Below, one piece after another: positions 16,612 to 24,651 of a stretch of DNA of 64,000 nucleotides (position 1 is its first letter; each line of letters begins with the position of its first letter). Position numbers and translations under genes: made by a program. Under the pieces are notes generated by a model. That model searched no databases, had not been told where the DNA came from, and saw nothing but the letters and a program-made list of their open reading frames with translations. The stretch comes from JAXLSZ01 sp046330315 (GTDB lineage Bacteria > Actinomycetota > Thermoleophilia > Solirubrobacterales > 70-9): positions 1 to 64,000 of the forward strand of contig JAXLSZ010000007.1 in NCBI GenBank assembly GCA_046330315.1. The letters are read 5' to 3'.

Positions 16612-17550
16612 ATGCGACGTCGATGGACATTGCTGATCGTGGTGCTCGCGCTCTCGGCCGGGCTCGGCGCGTGCGGATCGGGCGGCGAGGAGACCTCCGG
16701 CCCACTCACGCTCGGCGAGCTCTCAGCGCAGGCCGGGCGGAGCTGCCGGCAGACCGCCAAGCAGGTCGCCGGCTTCGTCAGCTCCTACGACTTCGGCGCT
16801 CCCAGGGACGCCTCCGGGGCCGACCTCTATCTGGAGCAGCAGCGTCGGGCCCTGCTCGACCGCGACGTCACCGTGATGGAGCGCTGGGTGGACGCGATGG
16901 CCGCGCTGAAGCCGGACCAGCAGGCGGCAGCACGCTGGCGGGCCTACCTGGAGGCTCAGCGGGCCTACCTGGAGCGGATCCGCGACCTGGCGGCCTTCCA
17001 GCGGCGGGTCGCAGCGGAGCGGGACTTCGGAGCGCGCGAGCTGCGCAAGAGCTTCGGCCAGAGCTACGTGGACAACAGGGACGCGGCCGAGGCGACCGCC
17101 TCGGAGGCGGGAGCCAGGGTCGGAAAGGGAGCGCGCCGCTGGTGCCCCTCCAAGCTCCCCAGCCAGAGCGTCTTCACCTTCCCAACGATCGAGCAGGCCT
17201 ACCTGAGCCGCCTGCGGGGCGACTATGCCGGGACGGTGCGGCAGATCGGCCCCGGCCGGCAGCGCAGCAGCTACCCCGTGAAGGTGAGCCTCACCAGGCT
17301 CGTCCGGGGCAAGGTGGGCGGCTTCGTGTCCTACCCCTCCTTCCCGTGCTCGGGAGACTGGAGGTTCCTCGGCCTCAGGGGCCGCCGCTTCTTCTACCGG
17401 GAGGAGATCGACACCGGCGACCGCACCTGCTTCGTGAAGGGGGCCGTCTCGGTGAGGGTGGTCGGCGACCGCCTCGACTTCGACTGGCGCAGCGACGACG
17501 GCGCCGTCGAGGTCGTCGGCGGCATCCGGCGCACCTCCGAGTCCCCCTGA
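16612..17550 (+). CDS. Putative lipoprotein, 312 aa
   Basis: The N-terminus is a lipoprotein signal with lipobox ALSAGLGAC (Cys about residue 20). ATG 16612 has GGGAGG four bases upstream; ATG 16600 is a second option. The mature part begins with a helical region rich in Gln/Ala/Arg (LEAQRAYLERIRDLAAFQRRVAAERDF) and ends in a beta-rich module (YPVKVSLTRLVRGKVGG ... GDWRFLGLRGRRFFYREE) with two cysteines. I do not recognise the family. It stands alone, divergent from the DUF3089 gene and convergent with the stress-protein gene. Confidence 0.7.
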   Translation: MRRRWTLLIVVLALSAGLGACGSGGEETSGPLTLGELSAQAGRSCRQTAKQVAGFVSSYDFGAPRDASGADLYLEQQRRALLDRDVTVMERWVDAMAALKPDQQAAARWRAYLEAQRAYLERIRDLAAFQRRVAAERDFGARELRKSFGQSYVDNRDAAEATASEAGARVGKGARRWCPSKLPSQSVFTFPTIEQAYLSRLRGDYAGTVRQIGPGRQRSSYPVKVSLTRLVRGKVGGFVSYPSFPCSGDWRFLGLRGRRFFYREEIDTGDRTCFVKGAVSVRVVGDRLDFDWRSDDGAVEVVGGIRRTSESP

Positions 17551-17561
17551 GAGCACGGCGC

Positions 17562-18125
17562 TCAGAAGTGCCCGGCCACCGCCTCGCCTGAGATCCGGCG
17601 CCGGTCGCTGGGGGCGGGCCGGAGCACGAGCACCTCGGCCGGCACGCGCTGCAGAAGCCATTCGACGTCGGCCGCCTTGAGCCCCGAGTCCCAGCCGCTC
17701 GCCGGGACGATCACCCGGTCGACATCCTCGGCCTCCAGCTGGCGACGGAGCGCGTCCCTGGCGCTGCGCCCCCGAGATACCCGCGAGTCCACGCGTGCGC
17801 CCTGGGCGGCCGCCTTCTGCTCGATCGCCTCGAGCAGGGGCATCCCCTGCAGGCAGCGGCTGGGAAGCGCGGCGTCGAGCGGCAGGTTGAGCGGGACCTT
17901 GGCCAGGAAGGCCGGCATCACCGTCGCGTCCTCGGCCTTCGCGAGCCGAACTGCGGCCTCCAACGCCCTGCGGGAGATCGATGCGCCGGTGAACGGAAGC
18001 AGAATCCGCCGCACCGGGGGAGCGCCATCCGCCATCCAGCTCCGGCGAGACCGCAGCACCCACCCTGCCGCAAGGCCAGAGGCGAGGGCGATGAGGGTCA
18101 GCGCGGCGCCCGCAGCGGCGCTCAT
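17562..18125 (-). CDS. Universal stress protein with N-terminal membrane helix, Kdp-operon member
   Basis: 187 residues. One membrane helix (~5-24, GAALTLIALASGLAAGWVL) is followed by a UspA-fold domain (VRRILLPFTGASISRRALEAAVRLA ... DRVIVPASG ... VPAEVLVLRP). The usual ATP-binding GxxG...GS motif is not obvious, so nucleotide binding is doubtful. The ATG at 18125 overlaps the stop of the KdpD sensor gene (ATGA). A tethered Usp domain directly after KdpD-N is unusual; USPs are known to bind the KdpD N-terminal region in E. coli, so it may be a dedicated partner. Confidence 0.8.
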   Translation of the reverse strand: MSAAAGAALTLIALASGLAAGWVLRSRRSWMADGAPPVRRILLPFTGASISRRALEAAVRLAKAEDATVMPAFLAKVPLNLPLDAALPSRCLQGMPLLEAIEQKAAAQGARVDSRVSRGRSARDALRRQLEAEDVDRVIVPASGWDSGLKAADVEWLLQRVPAEVLVLRPAPSDRRRISGEAVAGHF

Positions 18126-19249
18126 CGCCTCGCCCCCCTCTCCACCCGCTCGGCGACGACCCTGACGTCGACTCCGGGAAGGGCCTCCATGAGCCGCTGC
18201 GGCAGTGGCGTCTCGAGGCGGGCGAGGCCGCGAGCCGGCCGGGAGCGGCCCATCAGCAAATAGGTGGTTCCGCGCCGGCCTGCCACCTCGGCGATCGCGG
18301 CGACGAGGTCGTCGGACTCCTCGACGATCAGGTGCGCGCCGAGCACCGAAGCGAGCTCGCGCAGGACCTCGAGCGAGCGCTCGGAGTCCGGGTCGAACCC
18401 CCTGCCGGGACGCCTGACCCAGAGGAGATCGAGGTCCGTGTTGAGGCGCTGCGCCGAGCGCCAGGCACGCCGGACCAGGCGCTGGGCGCCGGGGTCGGGC
18501 TCGACAAGGGCCATCAGGCGCTCGCCCACCGCCCTGGTGGCGTCCGGGGCGATGCTCTCCCCCCGGGTGCCGACCAGCTCCGTGGTGAGCCGCTGGGCCT
18601 CGACCTGTTCGGCGACCTGGCGAAGCGCGATCTCCCGAAGGCTGCGGAGGTTCTCGATCCGGAAGAAATTGTTGAGCGCCGAGTCGATGTTGCGCTCCGG
18701 ATAGACTTTGCCCTCTCGCAGGCGCTCGAGGAGTGCCTCCGGGGTGACGTCGATCAGGACCACCTCGTCGGCCTCGGCGAGGACGTCGTCGGGGACCGTT
18801 TCCCGGACTCTGATCCCGCTGAACTCCGCAACCCGGTCGTTCAGCGACTCCAGGTGCTGGACGTTGAGGGTGGAGAAGACGTCGACTCCCGCCGCCCGGA
18901 CGTCGGCGATGTCCTGGTAACGCTTTCCGTGCTCGAGGCCGGGGGCGTTGGTGTGGGCGAGCTCGTCGATCAGGCAGAGCTCCGGCGACCGGGCGAGGAT
19001 GCCGGGCAGGTCCATCTCGTCGATCGAGGTGTCCCGGTAGGCGACCCGGCGCCGCGGGATCAGCTCCAGGCCGCGCGAGAGATCCGCAACCTCCACCCGG
19101 CCGTGGGTCTCGAGCAGGCCGATCGCGACATCGCGGCCCGCCTCCTGCTCGGCGTGGCCCTCCTGGAGCATCCGGTAGGTCTTTCCGACCCCGGCCGCCA
19201 TCCCCAAGAAAACCCTGTAGCTGCCGGTTCGGCCGCCGGGCCCGGGCAC
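18122..19249 (-). CDS. kdpD: Stand-alone KdpD sensor half (KdpD-N plus Usp domain)
   Basis: 375 residues covering only the cytoplasmic N-terminal half of KdpD. Walker-A-like GMAAGVGKTYRML lies at ~16-28, Walker-B-like LCLIDELAHTNAPG at ~91-104, and a Usp-like domain fills ~250-370. There are no membrane helices and no histidine-kinase domain. Those parts are in a separate gene at 24648-26060, so KdpD is split into two proteins encoded at opposite ends of the locus. Short KdpD proteins without the kinase are known in cyanobacteria and Deinococcus. The gene ends by overlapping the stress-protein gene. A GTG start 5 bp after the kdpB stop is used. Confidence 0.88.
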   Translation of the reverse strand: MPGPGGRTGSYRVFLGMAAGVGKTYRMLQEGHAEQEAGRDVAIGLLETHGRVEVADLSRGLELIPRRRVAYRDTSIDEMDLPGILARSPELCLIDELAHTNAPGLEHGKRYQDIADVRAAGVDVFSTLNVQHLESLNDRVAEFSGIRVRETVPDDVLAEADEVVLIDVTPEALLERLREGKVYPERNIDSALNNFFRIENLRSLREIALRQVAEQVEAQRLTTELVGTRGESIAPDATRAVGERLMALVEPDPGAQRLVRRAWRSAQRLNTDLDLLWVRRPGRGFDPDSERSLEVLRELASVLGAHLIVEESDDLVAAIAEVAGRRGTTYLLMGRSRPARGLARLETPLPQRLMEALPGVDVRVVAERVERGARR

Positions 19250-19254
19250 GGTGC

Positions 19255-21318
19255 TCAGGCTCCCAGCAGGTTGTGGACGACCAGGTCCACCAGCTTGATA
19301 CCGATGAACGGGGCGATCACGCCGCCGAGGCCGTAGATCAGCAGGTTGCGGCGCAGCAGATGGACGGCCCCGACCGGCCGGTAGCGCACGCCGCGCAGGG
19401 CGAGCGGCACGAGCAGGGGAATGATCAGGGCGTTGAAGACGATCGCCGAGATGATCGCCGACATCGGGCTCCCCAGATTCATCACGTTGAGCTTGTCGAG
19501 CGGCCCGTCCTGGCCCGGAGCGGTGGCGTAGGTGGCGGCGAAGATCGCCGGCAGAATGGCGAAGTACTTGGCGACGTCGTTGGCGATCGAGAAGGTGGTC
19601 AGGGCGCCGCGCGTGATCAGCAGCTGCTTGCCGACCTCGACGATCTCGATCAGCTTCGTGGGATTGGAGTCCAGGTCGATCATGTTCCCGGCTTCCCGGG
19701 CGGCCTGGGTGCCGGTATTCATCGTCACCCCGACGTCCGCCTGGGCCAGTGCTGGCGCATCGTTCGTCCCGTCGCCGGTCATCGCCACCATGCGGCCCTC
19801 CGCCTGCTCCTCCCGGATCAGCTCGAGCTTGCGCTCCGGGGTCGCCTGGGCGAGGAAATCGTCCACCCCGGCCTCCTGCGCGATCTTCGTCGCGGTCAGC
19901 GGATTGTCGCCGGTCACCATCACTGTGCGGATGCCCATCGCCCGCAGGTGATCGAAGCGCTCGGTCATCCCCTCCTTGACGACGTCCTTGAGGTAGATGA
20001 CGCCGAGCACCTGGCTGTCGCGGGCCACTGCCAGCGGCGTCCCACCATCCCGCGCCACCTTCTCGATCACCCCGTTGAGCTCCGGCGGCACCGCGCCGCC
20101 CTCGGACTCGACGAAGGCGATGATCGCGTCGCCGGCACCCTTGCGCAGACGGCTGCCGTTGAGGTCCACCCCGCTCATCCTGGTCTCGGCGGTGAAGGCC
20201 ACGAAGCTCGCCTCGTGGGACCCGAACTCCCTCTCGCGGATTCCGTAACGCTTCGCGAGCACGACGATCGAGCGCCCCTCCGGCGTCTCGTCGGCGATCG
20301 AGGCGAGTTGGGCGGCCTGGGCAAGCTCGGCCTCCTCGACGCCCGGCATCGGCAGAAACTCCGTGGCCTCGCGATTGCCCAGGGTGATCGTCCCGGTCTT
20401 GTCGAGCAGCAGCACGTCAACGTCGCCCGAGGCCTCGACGGCCCGTCCGGAGAGGGCGAGGACGTTACGGCGAACCAGCCGGTCCATGCCGGCGATTCCG
20501 ATCGCCGAGAGCAGGGCCCCGATGGTCGTCGGGATCAGCGCGACGAGCAGGGCGATCAGCGTCGCAACCGAGGCGTCGGTGTTCGCGTACTCGGCGAACG
20601 GGCGCAGGCTGACGACGACGGAGAGGAAGATCAGGGTGAGCCCGGCCAGCAGGATGTTGAGGGCGATCTCGTTGGGCGTCTTGCGCCGCTCGGCGCCCTC
20701 GACCAGGGCGATCATCTTGTCGAGGAAGCTCTTGCCCGGCTCGGCGGTGACCTCGACGACGATCCGGTCCGATAGAACCCTGGTACCGCCGGTCACCGCA
20801 CTTCGGTCGCCACCCGCCTCTCGGATCACCGGAGCGGACTCGCCGGTGATCGCCGACTCGTCGACCGAGGCGATGCCCTCCACGACCGTCCCGTCGCCCG
20901 GGATGATCTCGCCCGCCTCCACGACAACCAGGTCGCCGGGCCGAAGCTCGGTGGCCGGGACCTCGCCGCCGTCGCGGAGGCGTGCCACCGTCTCGGTCCG
21001 GGTGGCCCGCAGGGCCTCGGCCTGGGCCTTGCCGCGCCCTTCGGCCAGCGCCTCGGCGAAGTTCGCGAAGGCGACGGTCAGCCAGAGCCAGACTGCGACC
21101 GCGAAGGTGAACCAGGAGGGCTCCTCGCCGCCGCCCAGCGGCGGGCCCCCGAAGAGCTGGATCAGCCAGCCGATCGAGGTGATCACCGCGCCCACCTCGA
21201 CCACGAACATTACGGGGTTGCGGATCTGGAGGCGGGGGTCGAGCTTGGTCAGCGAGCCCCAGAGCGCGGGTGCGCGGATGCCGCGGTCGAACACCGAGGC
21301 GCCGGCTGATTCCGTCAT
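19255..21318 (-). CDS. kdpB: Potassium-transporting ATPase KdpB, P-type ATPase subunit
   Basis: 687 residues. The phosphorylation motif DKTGTITLGN lies at about residue 306, the actuator loop at TGESAPV, and the hinge at MTGDGTNDAPALAQADVG. The segment IPTTIGALLSAIGIAGMDRL is specific to KdpB. It hydrolyses ATP to drive K+ import through KdpA. ATG 21318 overlaps the kdpC stop (ATGA), so KdpB is made after KdpC. In most bacteria kdpB lies between kdpA and kdpC; here it comes third. Confidence 0.95.
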   Translation of the reverse strand: MTESAGASVFDRGIRAPALWGSLTKLDPRLQIRNPVMFVVEVGAVITSIGWLIQLFGGPPLGGGEEPSWFTFAVAVWLWLTVAFANFAEALAEGRGKAQAEALRATRTETVARLRDGGEVPATELRPGDLVVVEAGEIIPGDGTVVEGIASVDESAITGESAPVIREAGGDRSAVTGGTRVLSDRIVVEVTAEPGKSFLDKMIALVEGAERRKTPNEIALNILLAGLTLIFLSVVVSLRPFAEYANTDASVATLIALLVALIPTTIGALLSAIGIAGMDRLVRRNVLALSGRAVEASGDVDVLLLDKTGTITLGNREATEFLPMPGVEEAELAQAAQLASIADETPEGRSIVVLAKRYGIREREFGSHEASFVAFTAETRMSGVDLNGSRLRKGAGDAIIAFVESEGGAVPPELNGVIEKVARDGGTPLAVARDSQVLGVIYLKDVVKEGMTERFDHLRAMGIRTVMVTGDNPLTATKIAQEAGVDDFLAQATPERKLELIREEQAEGRMVAMTGDGTNDAPALAQADVGVTMNTGTQAAREAGNMIDLDSNPTKLIEIVEVGKQLLITRGALTTFSIANDVAKYFAILPAIFAATYATAPGQDGPLDKLNVMNLGSPMSAIISAIVFNALIIPLLVPLALRGVRYRPVGAVHLLRRNLLIYGLGGVIAPFIGIKLVDLVVHNLLGA

Positions 21319-21965
21319 CGAGCGGACTCCCTGTCGAGATCGAGGTTCAGCTCCAGCACGTTCACGCCCGGCTCGCCGAGCACCGAGGCAAAGCGCCCGT
21401 CGGTATTGGCGTCGATCAGCTCCCGGACGCGCCCGAGCGAAAGACCCCGCACCGTCGCGACCCGGTGGGCCTGGATCGCGGCGTTCGCCTGCGAAATGTG
21501 TGGGTCCACGCCCGAGGCGGAGGTCTGGACGGCATCCGGGGGGACGTCCGCGAGGGTCAGCCCCGGGTCATAGGGCCTCTCCAGCGCCAGGTACGCGCGC
21601 GCGTTCTTGGCGAAGAGCTGCTCGAGCTGGCGGTCGTTGGGCCCGAGGTTGTTGAAGTAGGTCACGTCTGCGGAGTACCCGGTCACCGACGGCCGGCTCT
21701 GGAAGTAGCGGCGATCGGGGCGGGTGAGGAGGTTGCCGTCGGCGTCGGTCCTGGGCTTGCCGCCGGCGCCCAGCACCGGCCGCGCGAAGGACTGGCCGAT
21801 CAGGCTGGAGCCGACGGCTCTTCCGTTCTGCTCGATGCGGCTGCCGTCGGCCCTGCCCGGGAACAGCACCTGGCTGATCCCGGTCAGGGCGAGCGGGTAG
21901 ACGAGGCCCAGCAGCACGCTGAAGATGGCGATCCCGGTCACGGACTGGAGCAGGTTGCGCCGCAT
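21315..21965 (-). CDS. kdpC: Potassium-transporting ATPase KdpC
   Basis: 216 residues with one N-terminal membrane helix (GIAIFSVLLGLVYPLALTGI) and a periplasm-facing domain carrying family motifs: SQVLFPGRADGS, SLIGQSFARP, YFQSRPS, TSASGVDPHIS, and VATVRGLSLGRVRELID. KdpC stabilises the complex. Both ends overlap neighbours (TGATG with kdpA, ATGA with kdpB). Its location between kdpA and kdpB is non-standard. Confidence 0.95.
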   Translation of the reverse strand: MRRNLLQSVTGIAIFSVLLGLVYPLALTGISQVLFPGRADGSRIEQNGRAVGSSLIGQSFARPVLGAGGKPRTDADGNLLTRPDRRYFQSRPSVTGYSADVTYFNNLGPNDRQLEQLFAKNARAYLALERPYDPGLTLADVPPDAVQTSASGVDPHISQANAAIQAHRVATVRGLSLGRVRELIDANTDGRFASVLGEPGVNVLELNLDLDRESAR

Positions 21966-23725
21966 CAGAAGAGCCTCGGGGTCAGCGACTGGACGATCGG
22001 CCCCAGCAGCAGGGCCGGCATGAAGGTGAGCAGAGCGACGAGCAGGATCACGCCGATCAGCAGGACAGCGAAGGTCGGTGTGTCGGTGCGCATCGTCCCC
22101 AGCCCGGTCGGCGCCACCCGCTTGACCGCCAGGGAGCCCGCGACCGCGAGGGCGGCCAGAAGCGGTACGAAACGCCCGATCAGCATCGTGATGCCACCGA
22201 GGACGTCGGCGAAGGTCACGCCGTAGGAGCCGACGTTGCCGGGCGCCTCGGGCTGCAGGAATCCGGTGTACCCGGCGAAGGCCGAGCCGTTGTTGTTGGC
22301 CTGCGAGGTGTGGGCGTAGAGGGTCTCCGAGAACCCCTGGGGGTTGGGGTTGTAGACGGAGTCCGCCCCGTAGGGGGTGGTCACCGCGAGCGCTGTCGCC
22401 ACCAGGACCAGCAGCGGCACGACCAGGGTCGCGATCAGCACCAGCTTGACCTCTCTGGCCTCGACCTTCTTGCCGAGGTACTCCGGCGTGCGACCCACCA
22501 TCAGCCCGGCGATGAATACGGCCAGAAGGACCATCATCAGCATCCCGTACAGCCCGGAACCGACCCCGCCCCACACGACCTCTCCCGTCATCATGTTGGA
22601 GAGCGGCACGGCGCCGCCCAGCCCCGTATAGGAGTCCAGCGCCGAGTTGACCGATCCGTTGGAGGCGTCGGTCGTTGTCGTCGCCCACAGCGCAGAGTCG
22701 GCGATGCCGAAGCGCTGGTCCTTGCCCTCCATGTTGCCGCCGGTGGTCCCGTCCGACGCCGCGGTCTCGATGCCCGCGGCCTTCTGCGCCGGGGAGCCGT
22801 TCTGCTCGGCTCCGTAGGAGATCGCCAGGCCGGCGACCATCATCACGGCCATCGCCGCGTACAGCGCCCAGCCCTGGCGGTGGCTCCCCACCATGCGGCC
22901 GAACTGAATCGCCGCGCCGGCCGGGATCAGCAGGATGAAGAGGTTCTCGACGAAGTTGGAGAGCTGGGTGGGGTTCTCGAAGGGGAAGGAGGAGTTGACG
23001 TTGAAGAACCCGCCCCCGTTCGTCCCGAGCTGCTTGATCGCGATCTGCGAGGCCGCCGGCCCCAGCGCCAGCGTCTGGTCGAACCCGGTCAGCGTCTTCA
23101 GGCTGGCATAGCCGGAAAGTGTCTGAACGACACCCTGGGAGACGAGGATCAGCGCGCCGACGACGGAGAGGGGCAGCAGGATGTAGAGGATCGACCGGGT
23201 CAGGTCCTCCCAGAAGTTGCCAAGCCTCTTCTCCTCCCTGGAGGCGAAACCGCGAATCACCGCGGCCAGGACCGCCATGCCGACCCCTGCGGAGACGAAG
23301 TTCTGCACGGCCAGCCCGAACATCTGGCTGAAGTAGGACAGCGTCGTCTCGCCGCCGTAGTACTGCCAGTTGGTGTTGGTGGTGAAGGAGGAGGTGGTGT
23401 TGAAGGTCACATCCCAGGGGGCGGGCCCGAAACCCTCCGGGTTGAAGGGGAGCACCCCCTGGAGGCGCAGCACCGCGAACAGGAAGACCCAGAAAAGCGC
23501 GCTGAACACCAGCACCGTCTTGCCGTAGGACTTCCAGTCCTGGCTTTGGCGCTCCGGCTGCACTCCCAGCATCCGGTAGATCAGCCGCTCCGCGGGCCCG
23601 ACCACCGGGGTCAGGAAGACCCGCCGACCCTGGTAGACCCGGGCCATATAGGTGCCGAGCGGGACGGCCAGCGCGGTCAGCACCGCGACGTAGACGGCGA
23701 TCTGAAGCCAGCCCTGGGCGGTCAT
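21965..23725 (-). CDS. kdpA: Potassium-transporting ATPase KdpA, K+ channel-like subunit
   Basis: 586 residues, about ten membrane helices. Selectivity-filter-like segments typical of KdpA are visible: FNTTSSFTTNTNWQYYGGE, IAIKQLGTNGGGFFNVNS, and the GGxxP-type pore loop SGLYGMLMMVLLAVF. It forms the K+ pathway. The start ATG at 23725 overlaps the kdpF stop (TGATG). Length matches the family. Confidence 0.95.
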   Translation of the reverse strand: MTAQGWLQIAVYVAVLTALAVPLGTYMARVYQGRRVFLTPVVGPAERLIYRMLGVQPERQSQDWKSYGKTVLVFSALFWVFLFAVLRLQGVLPFNPEGFGPAPWDVTFNTTSSFTTNTNWQYYGGETTLSYFSQMFGLAVQNFVSAGVGMAVLAAVIRGFASREEKRLGNFWEDLTRSILYILLPLSVVGALILVSQGVVQTLSGYASLKTLTGFDQTLALGPAASQIAIKQLGTNGGGFFNVNSSFPFENPTQLSNFVENLFILLIPAGAAIQFGRMVGSHRQGWALYAAMAVMMVAGLAISYGAEQNGSPAQKAAGIETAASDGTTGGNMEGKDQRFGIADSALWATTTTDASNGSVNSALDSYTGLGGAVPLSNMMTGEVVWGGVGSGLYGMLMMVLLAVFIAGLMVGRTPEYLGKKVEAREVKLVLIATLVVPLLVLVATALAVTTPYGADSVYNPNPQGFSETLYAHTSQANNNGSAFAGYTGFLQPEAPGNVGSYGVTFADVLGGITMLIGRFVPLLAALAVAGSLAVKRVAPTGLGTMRTDTPTFAVLLIGVILLVALLTFMPALLLGPIVQSLTPRLF

Positions 23726-23814
23726 CAGAGATCCTCGCCCCGCAGCAGGGCGTAGACCAGATAGGCCGCCAGCAGCAGCGACACCACCAGCATCGCGGCC
23801 TCCGCGGGGCTCAT
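23725..23814 (-). CDS. kdpF: KdpF, 29-residue Kdp membrane peptide
   Basis: A 29-residue single-helix peptide (MSPAEAAMLVVSLLLAAYLV, then YALLRGEDL). The ending LLRGEDL right before kdpA and the length match KdpF, which lies between subunits and stabilises the complex. ATG 23814 overlaps the stop of the upstream peptide (ATGA) and the stop overlaps the kdpA start. Confidence 0.88.
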   Translation of the reverse strand: MSPAEAAMLVVSLLLAAYLVYALLRGEDL

Positions 23815-23891
23815 ACCCACTCCAGCCCGCGGATCAGCGCGTAGATCACCGCGAAGGCCAGCAGCGCGATTGCGATTGCGATCAGGTCCAT
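23811..23891 (-). CDS. Second KdpF-like membrane peptide, 26 aa
   Basis: MDLIAIAIALLAFAVIYALI followed by RGLEWV: one hydrophobic helix with a short charged C-terminus, the same design as KdpF. The stop overlaps the kdpF start (ATGA), and ATG 23891 is the first gene after the presumed Kdp operator. No strong ribosome binding site is seen. It may be a paralogue of KdpF or an extra small subunit; small peptides at this position occur in some actinobacterial kdp loci. Confidence 0.7.
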   Translation of the reverse strand: MDLIAIAIALLAFAVIYALIRGLEWV

Positions 23892-23915
23892 CCACGCCAG
23901 GGTGGCGCGGAACCC

Positions 23916-23964
23916 GTCAAGCGATCGTCAAGGTCGCTGCGGCAGCCGTGAAGATTTCGTCAAG
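23916..23964 (-). promoter_or_regulatory. Candidate KdpE operator: two 11-bp-period repeat pairs
   Basis: GTCAAG occurs at 23916 and 23927, and GTGAAG/GTCAAG at 23948 and 23959: two pairs with exactly 11-bp spacing in the 85-bp gap between the kdpE stop and the first kdp structural gene. On the coding strand the element reads CTTGAC-N5-CTTGAC. An 11-bp direct repeat is the expected footprint of an OmpR-family dimer such as KdpE. Confidence 0.6.
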
Positions 23965-23976
23965 CCGGGGGCGTGG

Positions 23977-24651
23977 CTATTCGGCGAGGCGGTAGCCGAT
24001 CCCCGGGTCGGTGCGGATCAGCCTCGGTCGGCCCTCGGTCTCCAGCTTGCCGCGCAGGTTTGCGATATGGGTGCGAAGCGTCCCGGTGTCCTCTGCCCAG
24101 GCGGGCCCCCAGACCTCGGTCAGCAGGGCCCGGTGAGTCAGAAGCCGGCCGCGGTTGCGAGCCAGGACCCGCAGCAGGTCGAACTCCTTGGGAGTGAGAT
24201 GGATGTCCTCCCCGCCGCGGGTGACCGAGTGGGCAGCCAGGTCGATCACCAGATCCCCGACCGCGATCCTGGGCTCCCCCTCACCGGAGACCCGCCGCAT
24301 CGCCGCGTTCAGACGGGCGACCAGCTCTCGCGAGCCGAAGGGCTTGGTGACGTAGTCGTCGGCCCCCGCCTCCAGCGCCCTCACCTTCTCCTCCTCCTCG
24401 CCGACCGCCGAGAGGACGATGATCGGCATCTCGCTCCACGCGCGGATCTCCCGGCAGACCTCGGTGCCATCGCCGTCCGGGAGGACGAGGTCGATGATCG
24501 CCGCGTCAGGGGGGCTGACGGCGGCCGCGTCCATGGCCTCGGAGGCGGAAGCGACCGCGGTCACCTCGAAGCCCGCCTCGCGCAGCACGACCTTCAGCGC
24601 GCGCAGGATCTGCAACTCGTCGTCGCAGACCAGCACCCTGGCGCCTGTCAT
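23977..24651 (-). CDS. kdpE: KdpE, OmpR-family response regulator
   Basis: 224 residues: a receiver domain with DD (CDDELQ), phosphoacceptor Asp in IIDLVLPDGDG, Thr/Ser in VLSAVG and Lys in YVTKPFG, then a winged-helix DNA-binding domain (HLTPKEFDLLRVLARN ... RTHIANLRGKLE ... DPGIGYRL). It should activate the kdp operon. ATG 24651 overlaps the stop of the kinase gene upstream. Confidence 0.92.
   Translation of the reverse strand: MTGARVLVCDDELQILRALKVVLREAGFEVTAVASASEAMDAAAVSPPDAAIIDLVLPDGDGTEVCREIRAWSEMPIIVLSAVGEEEEKVRALEAGADDYVTKPFGSRELVARLNAAMRRVSGEGEPRIAVGDLVIDLAAHSVTRGGEDIHLTPKEFDLLRVLARNRGRLLTHRALLTEVWGPAWAEDTGTLRTHIANLRGKLETEGRPRLIRTDPGIGYRLAE

Noticed and set aside
18122..19249. KdpD sensor gene as a frameshifted full-length kinase
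   Set aside because: The kinase half is intact elsewhere (24648-26060), and the stress-protein gene starts exactly at this gene's stop, so the short form looks intended.
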